64,000 bases of DNA from Chitinophagaceae bacterium (GCA_016720585.1 JADKKH010000009.1:62001-126000); one strand, 5' to 3'; numbered from the stretch's first letter, positions 44,207 through 53,070 are shown. Notes: generated by a model from the sequence alone, not told the origin. Program-made: numbers and translations.

Positions 44207-45031
44207 TTATATAGCTGCCACCAATTCCTTAAATATCGTAGCCAGTTTGGGCTCAGCCTTTTTGGCTGCTTCCAGCACTTCCTCATGGGTAATAATATTT
44301 TCATCCTCCCGGATACCTTCATCCGTAACCACGCTCATGGCAAACACCTGCATACCGGCATGATTGGCAACAATGCTTTCCTGCACTGTGCTCATCCCCA
44401 CTACATCGGCTCCAAGAACCTCAATAAGTTTATATTCAGCCCGGGTCTCAAATGTGGGCCCGGTCACAGCCAGGTATACGCCCACTTTAACATCAAAATT
44501 ATGGGCTGTGGCTATGGCTTTTGCTTTTTCTATCAGATGCTTTTTATAGGGCTCACTCATATCCGGAAAGCGGGGACCAAATTCAGGTAAATTTTTTCCT
44601 ATCAGCGGATTGGGAGTAAACAGGCTGACATGATCTTTAATGATCATCAGATCGCCGACTTTATAAGACGGATTTACACCCCCGGCAGCATTTGACAATA
44701 ATAAATATTCAACCCCGAGTAATTTCATAACCCGGATGGGAAATACAATATCCTGTGCTTTATAACCTTCATAAAAATGAAATCGTCCGGCCATCGCTAC
44801 CACAGTTTTTCCACTAAGCTTTCCGAAAATCAGTTTCCCTTTATGACCTTCAACAGTAGATACGGGAAAATGGGGGATTTCTTCATAGCTCACTTCTTTT
44901 TCGATAGCAATTTCGTTTACAAAATCACCCAGGCCACTGCCGAGTACGATCCCGATTGTGGGCGTTTCTTTGTATTGTTTTTTCAGAAACTTTACCGCCT
45001 CGTTGAATTGTTTTAATGCCTTTTTTCCCAT
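44207..45031 (-). CDS. punA: Purine nucleoside phosphorylase, trimeric type
   Basis: A 274-residue cytoplasmic enzyme that cleaves inosine or guanosine with phosphate to base and ribose 1-phosphate. Family marks: PTIGIVLGSGLGDF (phosphate-binding loop), GRFHFYEGY, LLLSNAAGGVNPSY, GDLMIIKDHVSLF, GPTFETRAEY and GMSTVQESIVANH. This matches the low-mass, trimeric PNP class (PunA/DeoD-type II) rather than the hexameric E. coli DeoD. The full length is typical. A separate promoter box is seen upstream, and a terminator follows. Its symbol is a family assignment; deoD is also used for such genes. Confidence 0.93.
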   Translation of the reverse strand: MGKKALKQFNEAVKFLKKQYKETPTIGIVLGSGLGDFVNEIAIEKEVSYEEIPHFPVSTVEGHKGKLIFGKLSGKTVVAMAGRFHFYEGYKAQDIVFPIRVMKLLGVEYLLLSNAAGGVNPSYKVGDLMIIKDHVSLFTPNPLIGKNLPEFGPRFPDMSEPYKKHLIEKAKAIATAHNFDVKVGVYLAVTGPTFETRAEYKLIEVLGADVVGMSTVQESIVANHAGMQVFAMSVVTDEGIREDENIITHEEVLEAAKKAEPKLATIFKELVAAI

Positions 45032-45078
45032 AAAAATTAATTGCTTATTGCCTTCTTTAAACCAAAGCAGACAAGCTG

Positions 45079-45086
45079 CAAACGTA
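45079..45086 (-). promoter_or_regulatory. -7 box (TACGTTTG) of purine nucleoside phosphorylase
   Basis: Perfect TAnnTTTG on the minus strand, 47 bp before the ATG. No good -33 element at 19-21 nt, so support is partial. Confidence 0.4.
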
Positions 45087-45138
45087 CAAAATTTTTATCA
45101 GAGGAGCAGCCGGGTAAAGAACGAGGTCTCTCCCTCCT

Positions 45139-45951
45139 TTAATAATTATACCTGTAAAAATCACAATACACTTCATCACATAAAAGCTTTTGCAGGCGGG
45201 GGTCTTTTAATACATCCGTATAATCCATCCATTGACCGTTTACTTTTATTTTCCGGTAAACGAGTCGGATACCCTGGCTATAATCCACCCACCAGTTGAT
45301 ATGCCCGGTGTACAGCGGTTGAATGGGTGTTCCATCCGGTTTATGCCAGCCATAGATGGCTACCCGGTCCGGTCTTGTATCCCGGGAAATTTTTCCGCTG
45401 ATGACCACATCCTTTTGAATTCCCGCAATCAAACCTTTTCTGCCTTTGCGTTGCCCTTCAACAATCAGATGATGCTGCCACATGATAGGCGTGCTATCCC
45501 GAAACGCATACATCGGCACCGGTTCCAGTTTTACCCGGGCTGCTTTATAAATATCGTCGACCATTTTCCGGGTTGGAAGAAAACAATGAAAACTGTCGGC
45601 GATCTTCTGTGCTGCACCCGGTGTAATATTTATGCGTGCCCAATCATCCTTGCTGCCTATACTTAAATAATCCGGCGAAACATAATAGGTGGCTTTAATG
45701 GTTTTGCCTGTGGCAGAGTCCATCATGGAAACAGTAACCCCGGTAAATTTTTTCAGAAAGCCCGGAACATTTCCCGCCAGTATTTCTTTTACAGCAAAGG
45801 AATCCCTGGCTGCCCATTTCATGGCAAATGCCTGGTGGTAAAATTCATTGCCATTGATCGCATCAGACGATCTCGAAAGTACCTGAAGTTTGTGTACCCG
45901 GCCACAGCTTACTCCTAAAATAAGCAAACATAAAAGGACAATCCTTGTCAT
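45139..45951 (-). CDS. Conserved lipoprotein of unknown function, 270 aa
   Basis: A 270-residue lipoprotein candidate: signal MTRIVLLCLLILGVSC with Cys16 in LGVSC. The body has a mixed alpha/beta pattern: FAMKWAARDSFAVKEILAGNVPGF, FTGVTVSMMDSATGKTIKATYYVSPDYLSIGSKDDWARINI, AGIQKDVVISGKISRDTRPDRVAIYGWHKPDGTPIQPLYTG and a C-terminal HINWWVDYSQGIRLVYRKIKVNGQWMDYTDVL. The GWHKPDGTPIQPLY-GHxxWWVDYSxGxRLV stretch resembles proteins noted as hydrolase- or peptidase-inhibitor-like, and I cannot assign a family. It stands alone between PNP and sucC, so no context helps. Confidence 0.65.
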   Translation of the reverse strand: MTRIVLLCLLILGVSCGRVHKLQVLSRSSDAINGNEFYHQAFAMKWAARDSFAVKEILAGNVPGFLKKFTGVTVSMMDSATGKTIKATYYVSPDYLSIGSKDDWARINITPGAAQKIADSFHCFLPTRKMVDDIYKAARVKLEPVPMYAFRDSTPIMWQHHLIVEGQRKGRKGLIAGIQKDVVISGKISRDTRPDRVAIYGWHKPDGTPIQPLYTGHINWWVDYSQGIRLVYRKIKVNGQWMDYTDVLKDPRLQKLLCDEVYCDFYRYNY

Positions 45952-46000
45952 TCGCTGAAATTACAAAATAGCCGGATAAAATTATAAACTACAAACTTTA

Positions 46001-46018
46001 TCCCGATGGCCATCGGGA
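46001..46018. repeat. 18-bp perfect palindrome upstream of sucC
   Basis: TCCCGATGGCCATCGGGA is self-complementary. It shares CCCGAT..ATCGGG with the palindrome at 6828-6845. It lies 38 bp before the sucC start. Confidence 0.6.
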
Positions 46019-46056
46019 ACAAACTAATCATTTATCTTCGCTGCAAATTTTTACGA

Positions 46057-47268
46057 ATGAATCTGCATGAATACCAGGCCAAGGAATTATTAAAAAAATA
46101 TAACGTCCCCGTACAGGAAGGCTATGCCTGTTCTACTGTGCAGGAAGCTGAAGATGCTTACCGGCAGATAAAAACACAGACCGGGAATAAATTTGCCATA
46201 GTAAAAGCACAGATTCATGCAGGTGGCCGGGGTAAGGGAACTGTGAAAGAAAACGGTATCAATGGCGTAAAAGTGGCCAAATCGCTGGAAGACATACAAG
46301 ACTTTTCCAGTAAGTTATTGGGGGGTACTTTAGTGACCGTACAAACCGGACCTGCCGGGAAAGTCATCAACAAGATATTTGTGGCGCAGGATATGTATTA
46401 TGATGGACATAGTGAAAGGAAAGAATTCTATCTCTCGATATTATTGGACCGCAGCCGGGGGCAAAATGTAATAATGTACAGTACCGAAGGCGGGATGAAT
46501 ATTGAAGATGTGGCTCATAATACGCCTGAGAAAATATTCAAAGAATGGGTGCATCCTTCCGGCGGCCTGCAGGGATTCCAGGCAAGAAAGATCGCTTTCA
46601 ACTTAGGACTTAGTGGCGAAGCCTTTAAGAACTGTGTGAAGTTCGTCACCAATCTTTACAATGCTTATGTAGGATTGGATTGTTCGATGCTGGAAATAAA
46701 TCCGCTTTTTAAAGCCTCTGATGATAAGATCATAGCGGTAGACTGTAAAATGGGATTAGATGAAAATTCCCTGATGCGGCATGCTGATCTTGCTTCACTG
46801 AGAGATATCACCGAAGAAGATCCGACCGAAGTGGAAGCCGGTAAATACAACCTGAACTTTGTAAAATTAGATGGCAATGTAGGCTGTATGGTTAACGGTG
46901 CGGGATTGGCCATGGCTACGATGGATATGATCAAGCTCAGCGGTGGTGAACCTGCGAATTTTCTGGATGTAGGTGGTACGGCCAATGCCCAAACGGTGGA
47001 AGCGGGTTTTAAAATTATTTTAAAAGACCCCGCTGTAAAAGCCATTCTCATCAACATCTTTGGAGGTATTGTGCGTTGCGACCGGGTAGCGCAGGGTGTT
47101 ATCGATGCTTATAAAAATTTAGGTAATATTAAAATACCCATCATTGTTCGCTTGCAGGGTACCAATGCCATTGAAGCAAAAAAACTGATTGATGAAAGTG
47201 GTTTGAAAGTTCAATCGGCTATTTTATTGAGTGAAGCGGCTGAGCTCGTGAAGAAGGCGGTGGCGTAA
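46057..47268 (+). CDS. sucC: Succinate--CoA ligase, beta subunit
   Basis: A 403-residue enzyme subunit of the TCA cycle; it couples succinyl-CoA cleavage to ADP or GDP phosphorylation together with SucD. The ATG at 46057 gives the expected start MNLHEYQAKELLKKYNVPV; an in-frame upstream extension does not match the family. ATP-grasp features: AIVKAQIHAGGRGKGTVKENG, LEINPLFK, and the C-terminal CoA-ligase part GAGLAMATMDMIKL, FLDVGGTANAQTV, INIFGGIVRCDRVA and PIIVRLQGTNA. sucD is not next to it here, which is often the case in Bacteroidota. A terminator follows. Confidence 0.95.
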   Translation: MNLHEYQAKELLKKYNVPVQEGYACSTVQEAEDAYRQIKTQTGNKFAIVKAQIHAGGRGKGTVKENGINGVKVAKSLEDIQDFSSKLLGGTLVTVQTGPAGKVINKIFVAQDMYYDGHSERKEFYLSILLDRSRGQNVIMYSTEGGMNIEDVAHNTPEKIFKEWVHPSGGLQGFQARKIAFNLGLSGEAFKNCVKFVTNLYNAYVGLDCSMLEINPLFKASDDKIIAVDCKMGLDENSLMRHADLASLRDITEEDPTEVEAGKYNLNFVKLDGNVGCMVNGAGLAMATMDMIKLSGGEPANFLDVGGTANAQTVEAGFKIILKDPAVKAILINIFGGIVRCDRVAQGVIDAYKNLGNIKIPIIVRLQGTNAIEAKKLIDESGLKVQSAILLSEAAELVKKAVA

Positions 47269-47297
47269 CAGATATTATATAGCGCCCGTATTAAATT

Positions 47298-47327
47298 ATC
47301 CCATTGCTGAAAACTGATGGGATTTTT
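47298..47327 (+). terminator. Intrinsic terminator of sucC
   Basis: ATCCCAT (47298-47304) pairs with ATGGGAT (47317-47323) over a 12-nt loop, then TTTTTAATTT follows. It lies 30 bp past the stop. Confidence 0.75.
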
Positions 47328-47445
47328 AATTTAGCGGTTCCTTTAATGGCCATACTGAAACAACCCGGCCTATGCAGCTGTTTCCTGAATATGAATTTCT
47401 CTTCCTGTCAACAGTAAAAAGTTTTATTGTTTTTATATTTACCAA

Positions 47446-47934
47446 ATGAATCTGCTAATACGTCATATACAAGAATCCGACAACCCGTTCCTTTCAAGGA
47501 TCGTAAAAGATACTTTGGCAGAATTTGGTGCCAATCATCCGGGTACGGTGTATTATGATCCAACGACTGAGGCGATGTATGAATTATTTCAAAAAGAAGG
47601 AGCTGTATATTTTGTGGCCGAACTGGAAGGAAAAATAGTTGGGGGCGGAGGCATTTATCCTACCGATGGTTTGCCTGGCGGCACCTGTGAGTTAGTAAAA
47701 ATGTATTTATTGCCCCAGGCAAGAGGATCAGGAATCGGTAGAACATTAATTGAAAAATGCCTGGCTTTTGCCAAAGAAGCCGGTTATAAACACGTTTACC
47801 TGGAAACAATGCCCGAATTGAAACAGGCGTTAAAAGTTTATGCAAAATTTGGTTTTGAATATTTAAAAGAACCACTGGGTAACAGTGGCCATACAGGTTG
47901 CAGTTTGTGGATGTTGCTTCGCAGTCTGGAGTAA
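47446..47934 (+). CDS. GNAT family N-acetyltransferase
   Basis: A 162-residue acetyltransferase. The GNAT core is visible: IVGGGGIYPT (beta 3-4), LVKMYLLPQARGSGIGRTLIEKCL, whose RGSGIG loop is the Q/RxxGxG/A acetyl-CoA motif, HVYLETMPELKQALKVYAKFGF (motif B) and the end LWMLLRSLE. GNAT proteins move the acetyl group of acetyl-CoA to an amine; the acceptor here is unknown. TATATTTA just upstream (about 47426-47433) resembles a -7 box. It stands alone between sucC and the SprT fusion. Confidence 0.85.
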   Translation: MNLLIRHIQESDNPFLSRIVKDTLAEFGANHPGTVYYDPTTEAMYELFQKEGAVYFVAELEGKIVGGGGIYPTDGLPGGTCELVKMYLLPQARGSGIGRTLIEKCLAFAKEAGYKHVYLETMPELKQALKVYAKFGFEYLKEPLGNSGHTGCSLWMLLRSLE

Positions 47935-47965
47935 GGAGTCTGTAGTCTGAAGTCAGGAGTCAAAA

Positions 47966-48988
47966 CTACTGACTTATAACCTCCACCTCATACACCGGGC
48001 TAAACAAATAGAATTTTCCGGTTGCCACTTCCCGGCATTTAAATCGCTTTCTCAGCTTCTCCCCTTTTTTAAAAATCCTTCCGTCATTTATCCGGAATAA
48101 AGTATCGGGCAAAAGTTCTTCCAGCAGGTGATGAGCGCTTTTTGGGGCATCATACTTTCGCAACACCCGCAATAATCCTTCTTCGGCACAACTGCTGGCG
48201 GCAGGATTTTTTAAGGATTGTAATAACTCCTGTTCAATATCAGTGGGGAAAATTTTATTCCCACTGGCCGGTTGTAAAAATTGTTTTAATAGCTGCCCGT
48301 AGATCATTTTCCATTCGGTTCCATGAGCAGCCACTTTGTTGCTATGATTTTCGAAGTTCAACAGATGAGCTAATTCATGCAATAAGGTTACCAGGAAGGC
48401 ATATTTGTTGAGGTTGCCATTTACGCTGATGCGGTGATTGGCATGATGGGTACGATGCCTGTAATCGCCTAAAATGCTTTTACGTTCTTTTGTTATAGTT
48501 AAATGCACTTTATAATGCTGCAGGTAGCTGAAGACCGCATCGCCGGTATCGGACGGCAGATACTGCTGCAAATGATCAATGGGAAACTCTTTCCTGGGCA
48601 TTCTTTTTTGCTTCAGCAACTTTTGCAAAGAAGATACTTCAACGATCGTATAGACAATATATAAACCCATACAAATGATCAGGGCGGGTTTATTAAGATT
48701 CTTTCTTTCTATCATGATGTAGGCAAACGCTGCCGTGATACAAATAAAAAATTTAATCATAAAACTACCGTATAATGAACGTACGGAAGCGCTGCCATTG
48801 GTTGAACTAAGAGCACTTTTAGAAAAATAAAATGACCCGGCTGTTGCAATAAACAGGATCAGATTACCGGCAATCAACACGTCGGGGTCAATCCCCTGCT
48901 TGAGGAGAAAATTCCGGCCCCCTAAAAAAAAGGCATTTAAAAAAATAAAAAGGAATAGTAACGGAAACCAGGGCTTTTTAAATATCAT
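47966..48988 (-). CDS. Membrane domain fused to SprT-like zinc protease
   Basis: A 340-residue protein made of two parts. Residues 1-129 hold four hydrophobic segments (FPLLFLFIFLNAFFLGG, PDVLIAGNLILFIATAGSFYF, FMIKFFICITAAFAYIMI, ALIICMGLYIVYTIVEV), which look like the small membrane protein found beside AtpZ/AtpI and the ATP synthase operon. From Met130 (codon at 48599-48601) it is a SprT-like protease: PIDHLQQYLPSDTG, TKERKSILGDYRHRTHHANHRISVNGNLNKY, and the zinc motif HELAH in LLHELAHLLNFENH. The family clears DNA-protein crosslinks in eukaryotes (Spartan); bacterial function is unclear. It overlaps atpZ by 11 bp. Normally these two parts are separate genes. Confidence 0.8.
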   Translation of the reverse strand: MIFKKPWFPLLFLFIFLNAFFLGGRNFLLKQGIDPDVLIAGNLILFIATAGSFYFSKSALSSTNGSASVRSLYGSFMIKFFICITAAFAYIMIERKNLNKPALIICMGLYIVYTIVEVSSLQKLLKQKRMPRKEFPIDHLQQYLPSDTGDAVFSYLQHYKVHLTITKERKSILGDYRHRTHHANHRISVNGNLNKYAFLVTLLHELAHLLNFENHSNKVAAHGTEWKMIYGQLLKQFLQPASGNKIFPTDIEQELLQSLKNPAASSCAEEGLLRVLRKYDAPKSAHHLLEELLPDTLFRINDGRIFKKGEKLRKRFKCREVATGKFYLFSPVYEVEVISQ

Positions 48989-49208
48989 CTTTGGGTGGTT
49001 TTGCTGTATCCCGCATCAGTTTGTAAAAAATTCCGATGAGGGTGAGCAAAGGTAAGACACAGGCCAGCAATGGTAAAGTATGCAGCCATTTATCTGCTTT
49101 TAGTCCCAGGAAAACAGCCAGCCCGATAGCTACCAGCATCTGCGTACCTAAACCGGCATAACGAACCAGGTCCCGGTTGCTGTCATTTGATGGCGGCTTG
49201 CTGCTCAT
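48978..49208 (-). CDS. AtpZ/AtpI family protein
   Basis: A 76-residue membrane protein with two helices: MLVAIGLAVFLGLKADKWL and LPLLACVLPLLTLIGIFYKLM. The DLVRYAGLGTQM...GLKADKW pattern is typical of AtpZ/AtpI, a small protein associated with F-type ATP synthase operons and magnesium or assembly functions. It overlaps the bactofilin gene by 26 bp at its start and the fused SprT gene by 11 bp at its end. In many related genomes the atpB gene comes soon after; here it does not. Confidence 0.85.
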   Translation of the reverse strand: MSSKPPSNDSNRDLVRYAGLGTQMLVAIGLAVFLGLKADKWLHTLPLLACVLPLLTLIGIFYKLMRDTAKPPKDDI

Positions 49209-49593
49209 TGTTATTCATCTCCACAATATTAGCACCCATGTGGCACTGACCATTAAAGGTGGCCGTGGGCTCTATCTGAAGTTTGCCGGCGTAGAGATTT
49301 CCGGTTACCATACAATCACCGCGTAACTGCAGCAATTCCTTTGCACGGATATTACCGGAAACTTTACCAACAATATCTGCCTGGTTACCCGCAATATCAC
49401 CTTCCACTACCCCGGTATTGCCAATAATAATTTTAGCAGAACTATTGATATTACCAATAACGGTTCCATCAATTCTCAGGTCGCTGTTGCTGCTGATGTC
49501 ACCTTTAAGGATCGTGCCAGAACTGATCAGAGTAGCGCCGTTGCCATTTGTTACTGATTGCTGCATGTCGGTTTTGTTTTTAGTTGTAAACAT
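49183..49593 (-). CDS. Bactofilin (polymer-forming cytoskeletal protein)
   Basis: A 136-residue protein with the bactofilin beta-helix: regular hexad-like repeats from residue 20 on (TLISSGTILKGDISSNSDLRIDGTVIGNI, SSAKIIIGNTGVVEGDIAGNQADIVGKVSGNIRAKELLQLRGDCMVTGNLYAGKLQI). Bactofilins polymerise without nucleotide and act in cell shape, stalks or division, often beside an M23 peptidase. The flexible ends (MFTTKNKTDMQQS and EMNNNEQQAAIK) are normal. It starts 11 bp after a membrane protein that looks like a peptidase-less M23 N-terminal part, and overlaps atpZ. Confidence 0.9.
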   Translation of the reverse strand: MFTTKNKTDMQQSVTNGNGATLISSGTILKGDISSNSDLRIDGTVIGNINSSAKIIIGNTGVVEGDIAGNQADIVGKVSGNIRAKELLQLRGDCMVTGNLYAGKLQIEPTATFNGQCHMGANIVEMNNNEQQAAIK

Positions 49594-49604
49594 AGTTGCC
49601 TTTA

Positions 49605-50012
49605 TTAGTCATTTGAGATTTCATCCTTCGGAAGCGTGATCTTAGTGGTATCATATTGTATCGTCGTATTTCCGGCCAATGCTTTTTTAATTCCTTCGAT
49701 ATATTGTGCTTTATAAATGTTTTGTTTTTCTGCTTCGTCCACCCGGTATTTTAATTGCCGTAATTCCATGGCTGATTTATAATCGGTGCTTGCCCCGGGA
49801 ATATAGTACTTCAACGGGGTAAAAACGATGAGCGCTACCGTCAGCCCGACCAACAGTACAAAGATTGTGCTCAACATGATGTAAACACTTAATCTGGACA
49901 ATTTAAATGTGACCACCTCTTCATAGGTATCATCATTCATTACCACCAGGCGATAGCGGTTTCTCAACCGTTTCAGGGTGGACCCGGCATCAAATTTTAG
50001 CATAACCAACAA
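49605..50012 (-). CDS. Membrane stalk protein resembling M23 peptidase N-terminus without peptidase
   Basis: A 135-residue single-span protein. The order is a basic cytoplasmic start (STLKRLRNRYRLVVMNDDTYEEVVTFKLSRLS), one helix (VYIMLSTIFVLLVGLTVALIVF), then TPLKYYIPG and a coiled-coil segment (ELRQLKYRVDEAEKQNIYKAQYIEGIKKALAG). This is the N-terminal layout I know from Bacteroidota M23/LytM metallopeptidases, but the peptidase domain (about 120 residues) is missing and the protein ends TTKITLPKDEISND. A start at the third Met (50003) is also possible. Paired with bactofilin, it may anchor the filament at the membrane, which is inference. Confidence 0.72.
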   Translation of the reverse strand: MLVMLKFDAGSTLKRLRNRYRLVVMNDDTYEEVVTFKLSRLSVYIMLSTIFVLLVGLTVALIVFTPLKYYIPGASTDYKSAMELRQLKYRVDEAEKQNIYKAQYIEGIKKALAGNTTIQYDTTKITLPKDEISND

Positions 50013-50146
50013 TTAAGGATTTAAAGGTAAGCAAAGGGCTTTGGTTTTGCCAGCCTCCTTTCTTCAAATTAAGCTCAAAAAAATGGCCTATTTTTATACT
50101 AAATTATTTGAATTTCAGTTAATAAGCCTTTAGATTGCGACGGAAA

Positions 50147-53068
50147 ATGCGACCCAACCGATATACTATTACTGCGATACTTCTCCTTATCTTCTGCCAG
50201 GTTAGTTTCCCCACCTTCAGCCAGTTAGGGTTTCCTATTGTTATCAAAAAACCCCAGGAGTATGATGAAAGGGTGCTGCGGTCGGAAAGGTCAGAAGATA
50301 AAAAGTTTAAGCTACCCACCCGTTTCATCCAGAATACGGTTACCCATTACAACTATTACTTCAATGCGAATAACAAGCTGAACGAAGTTCTGGAAAGAGC
50401 CAAAGCTTCATTTACAGACGATTATTCCCAGTTGCTCCCTTTTTACAACTATACTTTGGATGCTACCGCAAAAGATTCGGTACAACTGGATTCCATCACG
50501 TATAAATCATCTTCGGGTATTGCCTTACATGATCTCCGGAATGACTGGGTTGACAATCTCTACCTGCTCTGGGGTGCTTCTTTTTACCTCCGCAAGGATT
50601 TCGATTCCGCCTACCTCATGTTCCAGTTCATCAATTATGCGTTTGCACCCAAAGAGAAAGACGGTTACTACCTGACCATTGGAAGTAACCGGGATGGCAA
50701 TTCTGCATTAAGTATTTCCACCAAAGAAAAAAAGAGCCTCCCAAAAAAGATTTTTTCAAAGCCCCCCAGCCGCAATGATGCATTCATCTGGCAAATAAGA
50801 AATTTCCTGGCACAGGATCAGTTTGCAGAAGCAGCCAGTCTGATCGTCACCCTTAGAAATGACCCCGTTTTTCCGAAACGTTTGCAAAACGACCTGCAGG
50901 AAGTACAGGCATACTGGTTTTATAAACAGAATATGTGGGATAGTGCGGCTGTCTATCTCGTGAAGGCACTCGACAACGCTTCCAACAAACAGGAAAAAGC
51001 CCGGTGGGAATACCTCGCAGCTCAACTATTTGAATTGAGTGGTCATAATAAAGAGGCTGAAAAATATTATACGAAAGTCAGCAGTCTTACCACAGACCTC
51101 GTTCTGGATATCTATGCCCGGCTTGCTGCTATCCGTACCAATAAAGATGGCGGTGATAAAACTATTGACAAAAATGTGGCCACCCTGCTGAGGATGGCTA
51201 AACAGGATAAATACCTGGACTTCCGGGATATCATCTATTACATGGCAGCTCAAATGCAACTGGAAGGAGGCAATGTGGAGGCTGCCATTCCTTTGCTGCT
51301 GAAAAGCACACAATTTACCAGCAATAACCCGGCCCAGCGAAACCGGGCTTTTCTACAACTGGCAGAATTATCCTATGCCAGGCACCACTATCGCCAGGCA
51401 TATAATTTTTATGACAGTTTGAATCTGAGTGACCCCTCGATAAAAAATCCGGCAGAAATTGTTTCCAGGAAAAAATCCCTGGGCATCATTGCCCTGAATA
51501 GTGAAATCATTGAAAGACAGGACAGCCTTCAACGGATTGCTTCCCTTCCTGAAGATGAACGCCGGGATTTTATTAAAAAAATAGTAAAACAACTTCGTAA
51601 AGCACAAGGACTGAAAGACGAAACCCCGCTAACGGCAGGAATACCTTTTACGAACCCGGTACCCTCCAATCTTTTTCCAACTAATGAACCAAAAGGTGAA
51701 TGGTATTTTTATAATGCTTCTTCCCGTACCAGGGGGCAGAATGATTTTAAAAACAGGTGGGGCAGCAGACCTAATACAGATAACTGGCGCCGGAGTGCCG
51801 TCATTTCTGCGGGTATTAAGAATATTGCGAACCAGCAACAGCCAGGAAATAATCAGCAACAGGGTCCCGGTAACCAACAGCAGGTTTCTGAGATAACCTA
51901 TGATGGCCTCTTAGCGAATTTACCCCTGAAACCAGAGCAATTAAAAATATCAAATGATTCCATTCAGGATGCTTTATTTGCTTTAGGCAAAGCTTATGTT
52001 CAGGAAATTGAAAACTGCCAGGAAGGAACCGGAACTTTAGAACAATTGCGCACCCGTTTTCCGGAGTTTCCAAAAATGGATGAAGTACTTTTCAAACTTT
52101 ACTTTTGTTATTATAAAAATGGTGAAACATCCAAAGCTTCAGCCATAAAGAAATTGCTTAGTGAAAAATATTCCGGGAGCAATTTCACCACCATTATCAA
52201 TACAGGTAAAAACCCTTTATCAACATCTGCTAACCCGGATGCGACCAAGACCTATGAAAATATCTATGACCTGTTCATTGAAGGCAATTTTTCAGAGGCT
52301 GTTACGCAAAAGAAAACGGCCGACAGCCTGTACGGAAAAAACTACTGGACACCGCAGCTGCTTTATATTGAAGCCGTATATTATATTAAACAAAGGGATG
52401 ACAGCACTGCAAAGAATGTGCTGAATTCAATAATTACCGGTTTTCCGGGAACACCCCTTGAAAAGAAAGCTACCAACCTGCTGGATGTTCTGAGTAGAAG
52501 AAAACAAATAGAAGAAGAACTAAGGAACCTGGTTATTAACAGGGCCCCGAAGGATACGGCAACAAACAGACCCATCGTTCCAACAGTCCTGGTACCAAAA
52601 GATACTGCCATCGCAAAACCTGTTGTAAACAATCTCCCGGCAAAAGACAGTATTGCTAATAAACCACCGGTGAAGATCAATTCACCATATACCTATACCC
52701 CTGATAAGCCGCATTATGTTATGCTTATCCTGAATAAGATAGACCCTGTTTTTTCCAATGAAGCTAAAAACGCTTTCATTCGTTACAACAAAGACACGTA
52801 TTACAATAAGACCTATTCAATCGATTTGTACCAGTTGGACACCGATAACCGCTTATTGCTTATAGCACCCTTTGCCAATGCCCAGGAAGCCATTAGTTAT
52901 GTTGAAAAAACCCTTCCAAAAACAGCCACGGAGATTATCCCCTGGCTGAAAGGGGGCAAATACACTTTCAGTATCCTGACCGACAGCAATTATGATTTGC
53001 TGAAGAACAACCGGGATATTGATGCTTATAAAAATTTTCTGAACCAATATTTACCGGGAAAATTCTGA
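50147..53068 (+). CDS. TPR protein of type IX secretion / gliding (SprE/PorW-like)
   Basis: A 973-residue protein; ATG 50147 starts a signal-like helix (MRPNRYTITAILLLIFCQVS), while an earlier TTG adds four residues. The motif LGFPIVIKKPQEYDERVLRSE, then KLPTRFIQNTVTHYNYYFNANNKLNEVLERAK, is the marked opening of the SprE/PorW family. Long TPR-rich helices follow (AAVYLVKALDNASNKQEKARWEY, AAIPLLLKSTQF), a Pro/Gln-rich linker near 560-590 (NQQQPGNNQQQGPGNQQQ) and a C-terminal SPOR-like alpha/beta domain (PHYVMLILNKIDPVFSNEAKNAF). SprE is needed for gliding and type IX secretion. Unlike usual PorW it does not show a clear lipobox. Confidence 0.78.
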   Translation: MRPNRYTITAILLLIFCQVSFPTFSQLGFPIVIKKPQEYDERVLRSERSEDKKFKLPTRFIQNTVTHYNYYFNANNKLNEVLERAKASFTDDYSQLLPFYNYTLDATAKDSVQLDSITYKSSSGIALHDLRNDWVDNLYLLWGASFYLRKDFDSAYLMFQFINYAFAPKEKDGYYLTIGSNRDGNSALSISTKEKKSLPKKIFSKPPSRNDAFIWQIRNFLAQDQFAEAASLIVTLRNDPVFPKRLQNDLQEVQAYWFYKQNMWDSAAVYLVKALDNASNKQEKARWEYLAAQLFELSGHNKEAEKYYTKVSSLTTDLVLDIYARLAAIRTNKDGGDKTIDKNVATLLRMAKQDKYLDFRDIIYYMAAQMQLEGGNVEAAIPLLLKSTQFTSNNPAQRNRAFLQLAELSYARHHYRQAYNFYDSLNLSDPSIKNPAEIVSRKKSLGIIALNSEIIERQDSLQRIASLPEDERRDFIKKIVKQLRKAQGLKDETPLTAGIPFTNPVPSNLFPTNEPKGEWYFYNASSRTRGQNDFKNRWGSRPNTDNWRRSAVISAGIKNIANQQQPGNNQQQGPGNQQQVSEITYDGLLANLPLKPEQLKISNDSIQDALFALGKAYVQEIENCQEGTGTLEQLRTRFPEFPKMDEVLFKLYFCYYKNGETSKASAIKKLLSEKYSGSNFTTIINTGKNPLSTSANPDATKTYENIYDLFIEGNFSEAVTQKKTADSLYGKNYWTPQLLYIEAVYYIKQRDDSTAKNVLNSIITGFPGTPLEKKATNLLDVLSRRKQIEEELRNLVINRAPKDTATNRPIVPTVLVPKDTAIAKPVVNNLPAKDSIANKPPVKINSPYTYTPDKPHYVMLILNKIDPVFSNEAKNAFIRYNKDTYYNKTYSIDLYQLDTDNRLLLIAPFANAQEAISYVEKTLPKTATEIIPWLKGGKYTFSILTDSNYDLLKNNRDIDAYKNFLNQYLPGKF

Positions 53069-53070
53069 TC

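Noticed and set aside
46033..46040. TATCTTCG as the sucC -7 box
   Set aside because: It matches 7 of 8 bases but has no -33 element; too weak to list.
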